Assembly (NCBI GenBank): GCA_964523415.1 | Contig: CAZFZB010000051.1 | Span: 1-18,410, forward strand | Source of the DNA: M0108 sp964523415 | GTDB taxonomy: Bacteria; Pseudomonadota; Gammaproteobacteria; Chromatiales; Chromatiaceae | Direction: 5' to 3' | DNA: 18,410 bases | Shown: positions 1 through 8,025 of the stretch, piece by piece | Layout: each line of letters starts with the position of its first letter | Position numbering within the stretch: position 1 is the first letter of the stretch | Made by a program: the position numbers and the translations under genes | Notes under the pieces: generated by a model | What the model saw: only the letters and a program-made list of their open reading frames with translations | What the model was told of the DNA's origin: nothing | The model's database searches: none

Positions 1-3
1 ACC

Positions 4-2070
4 CTACACCAGATCGAACCGCTCGAATTCCATGCTGAACTGGCCACGGCCCTGGGTCTGGCTGCGCAGGTCGGTGGTGTAACCGAGTACCTTCTCCAGG
101 GCCACCTCGCAGTCGATGGTGATCCGGTCGCCCTCGGCGCGAGTGGCGCGGATCAGGGCTTGACGGGACTGGAGATCGCCCAGTACGGCGCCGAGATTTT
201 CCTCGGGGGCCACCACCTCCAGGGCCATGAGGGGCTTGAGGGGGGCGGGAACGGCCTCCTCCAGGGCCTTGTGAATGGCGCGGGCGGTGGCCGCTCGCAG
301 GGCCTCGGGGGTGGAGGCGGCGCCGAAGATTTCTACCTTGAGGATGCGCGCGGCCACGTCCTCGACGGGCGTTCCCAACAGGGGGCCGGCCTCCAGGGCA
401 GCGTGCAGGCCGGCGCGCACCGCGGCGGTCTGCTCGGCGTTGAGGGTCGCCCCCGCGGGCAGCACCTCGGGGATCTCCTCGGAGATCCGGGTGCCGGCGC
501 CACGCTCCCGGGCCGCTACCTCGACCACCACCCGGGCCCGGCGTTCCGGGATCTTCTGCTCGATGATGGGCGGCGTGGCGTGGGTCTGATCGCCGGTGCC
601 CGCGCCCAGGATGGTCTCGCGCACCGCCACCGCGGGCCGGCCGCTGCGCACGCCGACATGGAACTCCCGGTCCAGGCGTTCGATGACGATGGCCAGGTGC
701 AGTTCACCCATGCCCCGCAACAGACGCTGGCCGGTCTCCGGGTCCTCCTCCAGGCGCAGGGTCGGGTCCTCCTCCAGGACCTTTTGCAGGGCCTCCAGGA
801 GTTTGCCCTCCTCCGTGCCAGCCGCCGGTTCGATGGCCAGGCCCAGCACCGGCTCCCGCGCCTCGATGCGCTCCAGGCGCAGCAGGTGGCCAGGGGTGCA
901 GAGGGTGTCCCCGGTGGTGGCGTGGCGCAGGCCGCCAAGCAGGACTATCTCCCCGGCCTTGGCCTGGTCCAGGGAGGTCTTGCGTCCGGCGTCCACATCG
1001 AAGATGCGTGTCACCATTTCGGTGAGGATGCGACCGTCGGCGGTCAGGAACTGGACCTTGTCGCCGGACTTGAGCTGGCTGCGGTAGAGGCGGGCAAAAA
1101 CATGGCGGCGGCCCTCCCACATCTGGACCTTGAAGGCCAGGGCCACCAGGGAGCCCTTGGCGTCCATGGCCACCTCCTCCTCGCTGCCATCCGCCTTGAG
1201 GGCCAGGGAGGGCGGGCGGTCGAGGGGGGCGGGGAGGAGTGCGATGACGCCATCGAGCAGGGGCTGGACACCAAGATTGCGCAGGGCGCTGCCTCCGAAG
1301 CAAGGAAAGTGGGTGCCGGCCAGGGTCCCCTGGCGCAGGGCGGCCCAGAGTTCCTCGGGTTCCGGTTCCTCGCCGGAGAGGATTCGGTCGGCCAGTTCCT
1401 CGTCCTGTTCGGCGCAGGCCATGAGCAGGGTCTCCCGTTCGGTCTGGTACTGTTCCCAGATGTCGTCGGGGCAGGGCTCGTCGATCAGGTCGGTACCCTG
1501 GTCACCGGTGAAACCGATGAGGCGCCTCTCGATCAAATGTACGACGGAGGGGCGGCCGTCGGGGCCCTCCAGCAGGGGTAGGGTCACCGGCACCGGCTCG
1601 GCGCCCAGTCTCTGTTGCAGGCTCTCCAGGCTGTGGCGAAAATCCGCGCCCGGCCGGTCCATCTTGTTGATGAAGAAGAGGACGGGGAGGTTGAAACGGC
1701 AGCGCTGGCGCCACACCGTCTCGGTTTGGGGCTCGACGCCCCGCACCCCGTCGATGACCAGGATGGCCCCGTCGAGGACGCGCATGGAGCGCTCCACCTC
1801 GACGGTGAAGTCCACGTGGCCGGGGGTGTCGACGATCTGGAGCAGGTGACCGCGCCAGGGGGCCTTGGTGACGGCGGAAGTGATGGTGATGCCGTGCCTT
1901 TGCTCCTCGGCCATGTAGTCCATATGGGCGGCGCCGTCATGGACCTCACCGATTTTGTGGGAAGCGCCGGTATAAAACAGTATCCTTTCCGTCAAGGTCG
2001 TCTTGCCGGCGTCCACGTGAGCGGCGATACCTATGTTGCGAACGTGCGAGAGCGGCGAGGGCTTAGACAT
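4..2070 (-). CDS. Elongation factor G paralogue (translational GTPase)
   Basis: A cytoplasmic ribosome-associated GTPase of the EF-G family, 688 aa, complete with a TAG stop at 4-6. The G domain has all the usual motifs: AHVDAGKTT (about 17-25), HGITIT (59-64), DTPGH with catalytic His85 (81-85) and NKMD (135-138). The C-terminal domain V is also typical, ending in TDLRSQTQGRG and MEFERFDLV. Domain IV is unusual: it begins with VRETI but lacks the QSGGRGQYG-like stretch and the DGxxHxVDSS loop found in housekeeping EF-G. No rpsL, rpsG or tuf lies beside it, so it is probably not the main fusA. An upstream in-frame ATG at 2206-2208 would add 46 residues with no family resemblance; the ATG at 2068-2070, giving MSKPSPLSHVRNIGIAAH, fits the family. 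Whether it works in elongation, recycling or rescue cannot be told from sequence. Family assignment is sure; the exact role is not. Confidence 0.93.
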   Translation of the reverse strand: MSKPSPLSHVRNIGIAAHVDAGKTTLTERILFYTGASHKIGEVHDGAAHMDYMAEEQRHGITITSAVTKAPWRGHLLQIVDTPGHVDFTVEVERSMRVLDGAILVIDGVRGVEPQTETVWRQRCRFNLPVLFFINKMDRPGADFRHSLESLQQRLGAEPVPVTLPLLEGPDGRPSVVHLIERRLIGFTGDQGTDLIDEPCPDDIWEQYQTERETLLMACAEQDEELADRILSGEEPEPEELWAALRQGTLAGTHFPCFGGSALRNLGVQPLLDGVIALLPAPLDRPPSLALKADGSEEEVAMDAKGSLVALAFKVQMWEGRRHVFARLYRSQLKSGDKVQFLTADGRILTEMVTRIFDVDAGRKTSLDQAKAGEIVLLGGLRHATTGDTLCTPGHLLRLERIEAREPVLGLAIEPAAGTEEGKLLEALQKVLEEDPTLRLEEDPETGQRLLRGMGELHLAIVIERLDREFHVGVRSGRPAVAVRETILGAGTGDQTHATPPIIEQKIPERRARVVVEVAARERGAGTRISEEIPEVLPAGATLNAEQTAAVRAGLHAALEAGPLLGTPVEDVAARILKVEIFGAASTPEALRAATARAIHKALEEAVPAPLKPLMALEVVAPEENLGAVLGDLQSRQALIRATRAEGDRITIDCEVALEKVLGYTTDLRSQTQGRGQFSMEFERFDLV

Positions 2071-2095
2071 CGAAATCCATGAGGCAGTGAAATTC

Positions 2096-3070
2096 GTGAA
2101 AAGACAAATTTTGGGAACAAGCAAGGGGCTGGCGCTGTCCCCCTTGGCGGCGGGCATGAGCCTGGCCATGTTGGCATCCGGCTGGACCCCTGCCGCTGAT
2201 GCCGACACCTATAAACTCACCGACCCCAATCAGGAGGTCGTAGGTCGGGCATTCTATGTAAAGAGCCGCAAGGAAGACACCCTTCTCGACATCGGCCGTC
2301 AAAACAACATGGGCTATGACGATATGCGCATGGCCAACAAAAAGGTGGATATCTGGGTACCCAAGGCGGGGGATGACGTCCTGGTGCCGGAGAGCTTCGT
2401 GCTACCGGATGCGCCCCATCAGGGCATAGTGCTCAATCTGGCCGAGAAACGCCTCTATTTTTACCCCAGCAATGGCAAGGAGGTGTCGACCTTCGCCATC
2501 AGCGTGGGTCGCGACGGTCTCGATACCCCCACCGGGCACTTCAAGGTCACATCCAAGGTGAAGGACCCGACCTGGACGCCAACGGCCGCCCATCACGCCG
2601 ATCGTGCCAAGGAGGGGCGGGAGCCGCTGCCCGCGGTGGTGCCGGCCGGTCCCGACAACCCCCTGGGTCAGTTCGCCCTGCGTACCAGCGCCCCGAGCAT
2701 CCTCATCCATGGTACCAACAAGCCCTGGGGCCTGGGCATGGAGGTCAGTCGTGGTTGTATCCGCATGTACCCGGAGGGGGTGGCACAACTCTTCCCCATG
2801 GTGTCGGTCAACGAACCCATCACCATCGTCAAGCAGCCTTACAAGTTCGGCTGGAGGGGTAACGACCTATATCTGGAGGTACACCGTGATCCCGAGGGGA
2901 GTGGGGCCCCCTTGCATGACGTGGTTCCGGCGCGACTGGCACAGGCCCCGGACGTGAATCTGGATTGGAATGCGGTGAAGAAGGCGGTGGAGGAGAACGC
3001 CGGCATCCCACAGCGCGTGGGAGGCCGGCAAAGCGGGGCGAACCGGCTTTATTTGGACATGATCTTCTGA
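2096..3070 (+). CDS. L,D-transpeptidase, YkuD/ErfK type, exported
   Basis: A periplasmic enzyme of the ErfK/YbiS/YcfS group, which cross-links peptidoglycan or attaches lipoprotein to it through a cysteine acyl-enzyme. With the GTG at 2096 the protein is 324 aa. It starts with a signal peptide (KRQ, then a hydrophobic stretch ending ADA before DTYKL). A LysM-like segment follows (DTLLDIGRQNNMGYDDM), then the YkuD catalytic domain. Catalytic His is at about residue 205 (IHGT, codon 2708) and Cys at about 221 in SRGCIRM (codon 2756). Start choice: the open frame reaches back to an ATG at 2033 inside the EF-G gene, but the added residues are not leader-like. GTG codons at 2087 and 2096 are better, and GAGG at 2081-2084 favours 2096. 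Only about 25 bp separates it from the divergent EF-G start, so its promoter must lie in EF-G coding sequence; TATAAA at 1971-1976 is one possible -10. The 3' end overlaps the opposing lipoprotein gene. Confidence 0.9.
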   Translation: MKRQILGTSKGLALSPLAAGMSLAMLASGWTPAADADTYKLTDPNQEVVGRAFYVKSRKEDTLLDIGRQNNMGYDDMRMANKKVDIWVPKAGDDVLVPESFVLPDAPHQGIVLNLAEKRLYFYPSNGKEVSTFAISVGRDGLDTPTGHFKVTSKVKDPTWTPTAAHHADRAKEGREPLPAVVPAGPDNPLGQFALRTSAPSILIHGTNKPWGLGMEVSRGCIRMYPEGVAQLFPMVSVNEPITIVKQPYKFGWRGNDLYLEVHRDPEGSGAPLHDVVPARLAQAPDVNLDWNAVKKAVEENAGIPQRVGGRQSGANRLYLDMIF

Positions 3071-3234
3071 TACATGCGGTCAACGCGCTGGGTGGTGGCG
3101 TCGCAGCAGGCCTGAGCGGCTTCGGCCTTCTTCAGGGCCTCGGCGGCGGTGTCACGAGCCTGCTGGTCGGTGCAGCCAGACAGGAGGCCGAGGCCAAGGA
3201 GGGCGGCGGCGGAAAGAGAAATCAGCTTGGTCAT
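3049..3234 (-). CDS. Small Lpp/OprI-like alanine-zipper outer-membrane lipoprotein
   Basis: A 61-aa lipoprotein precursor. The signal is MTKLISLSAAALLGLGLLSGC, with lipobox LLSGC and Cys21 as lipidation site; Thr at the next position fits outer-membrane sorting. The mature part is only about 41 residues, rich in Ala, Lys and Glu with heptad-like spacing, and ends YQKIMSK. The C-terminal lysine corresponds to the residue of Lpp and OprI that L,D-transpeptidases join to diaminopimelate. An adjacent Cys-Cys pair lies in the helical segment. It is shorter than E. coli Lpp (78 aa precursor) and OprI (83 aa). A clear ribosome site, GGAGA (complement of 3243-3247), sits nine bases before the ATG. 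The gene converges with the upstream L,D-transpeptidase and the stop codons overlap by 22 bp. Family assignment comes from the overall pattern, since so short a protein has few diagnostic residues. Covalent attachment to peptidoglycan is inferred. Confidence 0.85.
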   Translation of the reverse strand: MTKLISLSAAALLGLGLLSGCTDQQARDTAAEALKKAEAAQACCDATTQRVDRMYQKIMSK

Positions 3235-3516
3235 GGATTAATTCTCCAGGAATTGTTTGAAAATAGGGGTTTCGCCCATTGGGGCTGTCTCAGTTATAGC
3301 ACAATGCAAAGCATGAGTGCGAGAACTTGTCGAGGGTTTACCCCAGGGGAGGCCATTCTGACCACCGACGAGCGCCAATGGCAAGCGCTTGTCCCTATTT
3401 TGGGCTTACGGGGCTAGCGTCGGGGGCCAGCCCCGCGGGGTCCCGGTCTCGCCTCCTGGCACCAGGCCTGGCCAGATGGGGTCTGCCACCACCAAAGCTT
3501 GAGGAAAATAAAGAAG
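3235..3516. other. Intergenic region between the divergent lipoprotein and lpdA genes
   Basis: No gene is seen here. Besides the candidate lipoprotein promoter it holds a perfect 10-bp palindrome, CAAGCGCTTG (3382-3391), and GC-rich inverted repeats around 3420-3480. The latter have no T-run and are not called as terminators. No pyruvate or 2-oxoglutarate dehydrogenase E1/E2 gene is present upstream of lpdA, where one would often be found. Confidence 0.5.
3293..3301 (-). promoter_or_regulatory. Candidate extended -10 promoter for the Lpp-like gene
   Basis: Read on the minus strand this is TGCTATAAC, an extended -10 (TGn followed by TATAAC) about 60 bp upstream of the lipoprotein ATG. There is no good -35 hexamer at the usual distance, which extended -10 promoters can tolerate. 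The family is normally expressed at a very high level. Confidence 0.4.
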
Positions 3517-5184
3517 ATGAGTAACGAAATCGAGGTTCGCGTCCCCGCGATCGGCGGGCGTGTCACGGTCGTCGAGGTTCTGGTCGCTACCGGCGATCGG
3601 GTGCTGAGGGATCAAGCCATCCTTACCTTGCAGGGTGACAAGGGGGCTGCGAGGATCGCCGCCCCAGCGGCGGGTGCCCTGGTGGAGATCCGGGTCAAGG
3701 CGGGTGACGGGGTGGCGGAGGGTGATCTCCTCCTGGTTCTGAATGCCGATACGGCGGGCGAGGCCACCCAGACCGAGATCGCCACCGAGGTGGTCGTGTT
3801 GGGCGCGGGGCCCGGCGGTTACACGGCGGCCTTCCGTGCCGCGGATCTGGGGAAAAAGGTGATCCTGGTCGAACGCTACCCGAGCCTGGGCGGCGTCTGC
3901 CTCAATGTCGGCTGCATTCCCTCCAAGGCGCTACTTCATGCCGCCCAGATCATTAACGAGGCGGCGGAAATGGAACATCTGGGCGTCCGTTTCGGGGAGC
4001 CGGACGTCGATCTGGATAAACTGCGGGCGAGCAAGGACAGAGTGGTCCAGAAGCTGACGGGTGGGCTGGCGGGTCTGGCCAAGGCGCGTCACGTCCAGGT
4101 CGTCCAGGGTAGCGGGCGCTTCGAGGCCCCGAATCGCCTCACCGTCGAGACGCGGGAGGGACGGGTGCGGATCAGCTTCGATCAGGCCATCATCGCCTGT
4201 GGCTCAACACCGGTGAAGATCCCCGGCTTCCCCCACGAGGATCCGCGGGTCATGGATTCCACCGATGCCCTGACCCTGCCGGACATCCCGGCCCGGATGC
4301 TCGTCGTCGGGGGCGGCATCATCGGCCTGGAGATGGCGACCGTCTATCAGGCCCTCGGCTCGCGTATCGACATCGTGGAGCTTCAGGACCAGCTCATCCC
4401 GGGCTGCGATAAGGATCTGGTCAAACCCCTGGAGAAGGTCATCAGCAAGCGTTACGACCGCATCATGCTCGGTACCAAGGTGACCAGCATGAGCGCTACC
4501 GCCGAGGGCATCCGGGTCACCTTCGAGGGCGCGGGCGCCCCGGAGGAGGATACCTACGATCGCGTCCTGGTAGCTGTGGGGCGCCGCCCCAATGGCAAAC
4601 TCATCGGGGCCGAGGCGGCGGGTGTGACCCTGGACGAACGGGGTTTCATCCCGGTGGATCGGCATATGCGCACCAATGTCCCCAACATCTTCGCCATAGG
4701 CGATGTGGTGGGCAATCCCATGCTGGCCCATAAGGCCACCCATGAGGCCAAGGTCGCCGCCGAGGTCATCGCCGGCCTGCCGGCCCTGTTCGACCCTCTG
4801 ACCATCCCTTCGGTGGCCTACACGGACCCGGAGGTGGCCTGGATGGGCCTGACGGAAAACGAGGCCAAGGCCAAGGGCATTGCCTATGAAAAGGGGGTCT
4901 TTCCCTGGGCCGCTAGTGGTCGCGCCCTGGGTATAGGACGCGACGAGGGTCTGACCAAGCTGCTCTTCGACCCCAATACCAAGCGCATCCTGGGCGCTGG
5001 AATCGTGGGTCCCAATGCGGGTGAGCTCATCGGGGAGACCGTTCTGGCCCTGGAGATGGGCGCGGACTACGAGGATATCGGCCTGACCATCCACCCCCAT
5101 CCGACGCTGAATGAGACAATCTGCTTGGCGGCGGAGGTGGCCCATGGCTCCATCACCGACCTGCCGCCACCGCGCAAGCGCTAG
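3517..5184 (+). CDS. lpdA: Dihydrolipoamide dehydrogenase (E3) with N-terminal lipoyl domain
   Basis: Cytoplasmic FAD enzyme that reoxidises dihydrolipoyl groups of 2-oxoacid dehydrogenase complexes with NAD+. The protein is 555 aa. Residues 1 to about 78 form a lipoyl domain with the modifiable lysine at Lys42 (GDK). An FAD-binding GAGPGGY motif follows, then the redox-active pair C128LNVGC133, an NAD-binding GGGIIGLEMA segment, a second FAD motif (IFAIGDVVGNPMLAHKA) and the C-terminal HPHPTLNE motif with catalytic His at about 528. Start: an in-frame TTG at 3499 would add six basic residues, but the ATG at 3517 begins the recognisable lipoyl domain and has GAGGA at 3501-3505, eleven bases ahead. 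E3 proteins with a fused lipoyl domain are well known in proteobacterial pyruvate dehydrogenase operons; here the gene stands without E1 or E2. The next gene on the same strand starts about 60 bp downstream and may be cotranscribed. Confidence 0.96.
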   Translation: MSNEIEVRVPAIGGRVTVVEVLVATGDRVLRDQAILTLQGDKGAARIAAPAAGALVEIRVKAGDGVAEGDLLLVLNADTAGEATQTEIATEVVVLGAGPGGYTAAFRAADLGKKVILVERYPSLGGVCLNVGCIPSKALLHAAQIINEAAEMEHLGVRFGEPDVDLDKLRASKDRVVQKLTGGLAGLAKARHVQVVQGSGRFEAPNRLTVETREGRVRISFDQAIIACGSTPVKIPGFPHEDPRVMDSTDALTLPDIPARMLVVGGGIIGLEMATVYQALGSRIDIVELQDQLIPGCDKDLVKPLEKVISKRYDRIMLGTKVTSMSATAEGIRVTFEGAGAPEEDTYDRVLVAVGRRPNGKLIGAEAAGVTLDERGFIPVDRHMRTNVPNIFAIGDVVGNPMLAHKATHEAKVAAEVIAGLPALFDPLTIPSVAYTDPEVAWMGLTENEAKAKGIAYEKGVFPWAASGRALGIGRDEGLTKLLFDPNTKRILGAGIVGPNAGELIGETVLALEMGADYEDIGLTIHPHPTLNETICLAAEVAHGSITDLPPPRKR

Positions 5185-5244
5185 GCCGAACGGGCGGGAT
5201 CAAGCCTTGAAGCGGTGTCCGGGGGCATGGGGGTTGGGAGCCTG

Positions 5245-5769
5245 ATGCGGCGTTTGACCCTGGTGGGGGGCCTGCTGGGTCTGGCTGGCGTCGTGGCGGC
5301 CAGCTCTCATGTGGCGCGCTCCCCGGTGACCCCGGCCAATGGTCCCCTCCCGAACGAGGGGATTCCGGCGGCCGGGCGGGTGGACATCCTGGCGCCACCC
5401 CCGCCTGAGACGGCCTTGCCCTTCCCGCCGGTCAGCCCGGGGAGGGGACAGCCCCTGGATTCCGGCTTTTTCTCGCCCGATCACCTTCTGAATCTGGGAT
5501 TTTCCTTCATCGTCGGCCTGGCGGTGGGTTTCGCCTTCAAGGTCGCCTTCAAGATTGCGCTGGTGGGTGGCGGTCTCCTGCTGATTGCCCTGGTGGCCCT
5601 GCAGCACGCCGGCCTCATCGACATCAACTGGGCTGGCATGGAGGTGGGCTACGACGGTTTCGCGGCCTGGTTCAAGGCCTACGCGGGGGGGCTCAGGGAC
5701 TTCATGGCCAACAATCTCTCCAATGCCGCCTCCTTCACCGCCGGCCTCTTGCTGGGCCTCAAGATTTGA
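5245..5769 (+). CDS. FUN14-family membrane protein
   Basis: A 174-aa predicted inner-membrane protein of unknown bacterial function. It begins with a signal-like or anchoring helix (MRRLTLVGGLLGLAGVVAA, about 1-19). A proline-rich linker without obvious fold follows (about 26-72). Two hydrophobic glycine-rich helices come next (about 82-122), with the FUN14 hallmark of a VGFAFKVAFK stretch and then HAGLIDINW. An amphipathic segment and a last small-residue helix (about 158-172) end the protein. FUN14 domains are known from eukaryotic mitochondrial FUNDC1 and occur in many prokaryotes without assigned role. Start codons at 5215 (GTG) and 5227 (ATG) are also open; 5245 is preferred because GGGAG lies just ahead and MRRL makes a proper leader. 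It lies 60 bp after lpdA and 37 bp before pbpC. Family membership is by motif memory and is likely, not certain. Confidence 0.75.
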   Translation: MRRLTLVGGLLGLAGVVAASSHVARSPVTPANGPLPNEGIPAAGRVDILAPPPPETALPFPPVSPGRGQPLDSGFFSPDHLLNLGFSFIVGLAVGFAFKVAFKIALVGGGLLLIALVALQHAGLIDINWAGMEVGYDGFAAWFKAYAGGLRDFMANNLSNAASFTAGLLLGLKI

Positions 5770-5806
5770 TCCGGCCTTGTCAGGACGGCCGCGGGCTGAT
5801 TTCAGG

Positions 5807-7933
5807 ATGTTGCTTGGGCTTAACTGGCTGGGGGTGCGAGGGGCTTCTGGGCCCAGTCGCTGGCTGTTGATCGGCCTCGGCCTCGGCTTCCTGGCCGGGG
5901 TGATCGCCCTTGCCAGCCTCCTGTTCCTGGCCAGGGGGGTTGAGCCTCCACTGCATGACCTGACCACCTCGCCCCTGGTTCTGGACCGTCACGGCCGTCT
6001 GTTGCGGGCCTTCACCGTCGCGGATGGCCGCTGGCGCTTGCCGGTCACATTGGCGGAGGTGGACCCCCTTTTCATCCGGATGCTGCTGGCTTGCGAGGAT
6101 AGACGGTTTTACGATCATGTCGGCGTCGATGTCCTGGCCCTGGGCAGGGCGGCCCTGCAGTGGGCCGCCAACGGGCGCATCGTCTCCGGGGCCTCGACCC
6201 TGACCATGCAACTGGCGCGCCTGCTGGACGGGCAGCCGACCCGGGGGCTGGTGGGCAAGACGCGACAGATGATCACCGCCCTCGCCCTGGAGCGGCAACT
6301 GGATAAAGCGGCCATCCTCGAACGTTACCTGCTGCTCGCCCCCTATGGCGGCAATCTCGAGGGGGTGCGTGCCGCTACTTTGGCCTGGTTCGGCAAGGAG
6401 CCCGGGCGCTTGACGCCGGCCCAGGTGGCCCTGCTGGTGGCCTTGCCCCAGGCGCCGGAGGCAAGGCGCCCGGACCGGGACCCGGCGGCGGCGGAGCGGG
6501 CGCGGGATCGGGTGCTGGCGCGCGCGGTCGCCGCGGGAATCCTCGCCAGAGACGAGGCCGAGGCGGCGCAGCGGGAGCCCATACCCAACCGGCGCCGTCC
6601 ATTCCCCATCCTGGCCCCGCACGCCACTCAGCGGGTGCGGGTGGCGCACCCCGAGGTGGGGGTGCAACGGCTGACCCTGGACGCGGAGCTCCAGGCCAGG
6701 CTCGAGGCGCTGGCCGCGGAGCGGGCCCTGGCCTTGGGCGAACGCCTGTCCCTGGCCCTGCTGGTCGTTGACCATGGCACCGGCGAAATCCTGGCCTCCG
6801 TTGGTTCGGCGGGTCTGCTGGCGGGGGATCGCGAGGGCTTCATCGATATGACCAGGGCGGTGCGCTCGCCAGGATCGACCCTCAAGCCACTGATCTACGG
6901 CCTCGCCTTCGAGGCGGGCATAGGCCATCCGGAGAGCCTGATCGAGGACCGACCAGCGGGCTTTGGTCGCTATGTCCCGGCCAATTTCGACCGCGACTAT
7001 CAGGGCACGGTGACCCTGCGCCGCGCCCTCCAGCTCTCCCTCAACATCCCGGCCGTCAAACTCCTGGAGGCGGTCGGACCCGCACGCCTGGTAGCCCGGC
7101 TGAAGCGGGCCGGGGCCCACCCCGAACTCCCGGACCTGTCGCCGCCCGGTCTCGCCATCGGTCTGGGCGGGGTGGGGCTGCGTCTGACGGATTTGGTGGC
7201 CGTCTATGGGGCCATCGCCCGGGGGGGGCAGGCCTTGAGGCTGGTCGAGAACCTGTCGGCACCTCCTGCTTCGACCCCGGAGGAGACCCCCATCCCCAAG
7301 GATCCCCCTAGGTTACAGCGGGTGTTGGACGAGGGTGCGGCCTGGCAGGTCGGCAATATCCTAGCCGGGGTGCCGCCCCCCGTGGCCGCCAACACCGCCG
7401 GTCTGGCCTTCAAGACCGGCACCTCTTACGGCTATCGGGATGCCTGGGCCCTGGGTTACGACGGTCGCCATGTGATCGGCGTCTGGGCCGGCCGTCCGGA
7501 TGGCGCCCCCGTTCCCGGGCTTACCGGTATCAGCGCCGCCGCACCCCTGCTGATCGATGCCTTTGCGCGTCTGGGCCCGCGTCAACCCCTGCCCCCGCCC
7601 CCACCGGGTGTCTTGCGGACCAGTACCGCCAAACTGCCCCCACCCTTGCGTCAGGTTGGGGGTACAGCCGCGACCTCGGGGCCTCGTATCGCCTTTCCCC
7701 CCGCGGGCTCTCGCCTCGCCCTGGCGTCCGGGGGCGAGGCGGAGCTGACCCTGAAGGTGCGGGATGGCCAACCGCCCTTCACCTGGTTTGCCGATGGGGC
7801 CCCCATTGCCCGGGAGCCCTATGCCCGGGCCACCCGTTGGCGCCCCGCCGGACCGGGATTCACCACCCTCGCCGTCGTCGATGCCGAGGGCCGCTCCAGC
7901 CGGGTGCGTATCTATCTGGAGCCCGGGCCCTGA
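5807..7933 (+). CDS. pbpC: Penicillin-binding protein 1C (bifunctional transglycosylase/transpeptidase)
   Basis: A class A PBP anchored in the inner membrane and acting on peptidoglycan in the periplasm; 708 aa (E. coli PbpC is 770). A single membrane helix lies at about 20-45. The GT51 domain has EDRRFYDHVG with catalytic Glu97, then GASTLTMQLARLL, the PbpC-type variant of the usual TQQ motif. The transpeptidase domain has the Ser357-x-x-Lys360 tetrad (STLK), Ser411-x-Asn413 (SLN) and Lys536-Thr-Gly. The last 85 or so residues (from about RIAFPPAGSRLAL) match the C-terminal BiPBP_C domain typical of PBP1C. The frame is open back to 5585 across the FUN14 gene, but the ATG at 5807 starts just before the membrane anchor. 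The ribosome site is weak. The alpha-2-macroglobulin gene (yfhM) often paired with pbpC is absent here. All key residues are intact. Confidence 0.95.
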   Translation: MLLGLNWLGVRGASGPSRWLLIGLGLGFLAGVIALASLLFLARGVEPPLHDLTTSPLVLDRHGRLLRAFTVADGRWRLPVTLAEVDPLFIRMLLACEDRRFYDHVGVDVLALGRAALQWAANGRIVSGASTLTMQLARLLDGQPTRGLVGKTRQMITALALERQLDKAAILERYLLLAPYGGNLEGVRAATLAWFGKEPGRLTPAQVALLVALPQAPEARRPDRDPAAAERARDRVLARAVAAGILARDEAEAAQREPIPNRRRPFPILAPHATQRVRVAHPEVGVQRLTLDAELQARLEALAAERALALGERLSLALLVVDHGTGEILASVGSAGLLAGDREGFIDMTRAVRSPGSTLKPLIYGLAFEAGIGHPESLIEDRPAGFGRYVPANFDRDYQGTVTLRRALQLSLNIPAVKLLEAVGPARLVARLKRAGAHPELPDLSPPGLAIGLGGVGLRLTDLVAVYGAIARGGQALRLVENLSAPPASTPEETPIPKDPPRLQRVLDEGAAWQVGNILAGVPPPVAANTAGLAFKTGTSYGYRDAWALGYDGRHVIGVWAGRPDGAPVPGLTGISAAAPLLIDAFARLGPRQPLPPPPPGVLRTSTAKLPPPLRQVGGTAATSGPRIAFPPAGSRLALASGGEAELTLKVRDGQPPFTWFADGAPIAREPYARATRWRPAGPGFTTLAVVDAEGRSSRVRIYLEPGP

Positions 7934-8025
7934 GTGCAATCCCGGGCCCGCCGTGTCACACTGATCCCATCCCCGGCACCCAGGCTGCCATGCCTCCGCC
8001 GCCAGCTCTCAACCCCCGAGTCCCG

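Noticed and set aside
160..1581. Long plus-strand open frame (473 codons) opposite the EF-G gene
   Set aside because: It lies wholly inside a clear EF-G gene, is Gly/Gln/His-rich as expected for a GC-rich antisense frame, and shows no domain.
3420..3480. GC-rich inverted repeats as a repeat element or attachment site
   Set aside because: Short palindromes such as these are common by chance in GC-rich DNA, and no second copy was noticed in the window.
4204..5145. Minus-strand open frame (313 codons) inside lpdA
   Set aside because: Shadow of lpdA codon bias; the lpdA product has all its catalytic motifs in this stretch.
5780..7120. Minus-strand open frame (446 codons) opposite pbpC
   Set aside because: Low-complexity Gln/Gly/Arg composition and no motif; pbpC on the other strand is intact.
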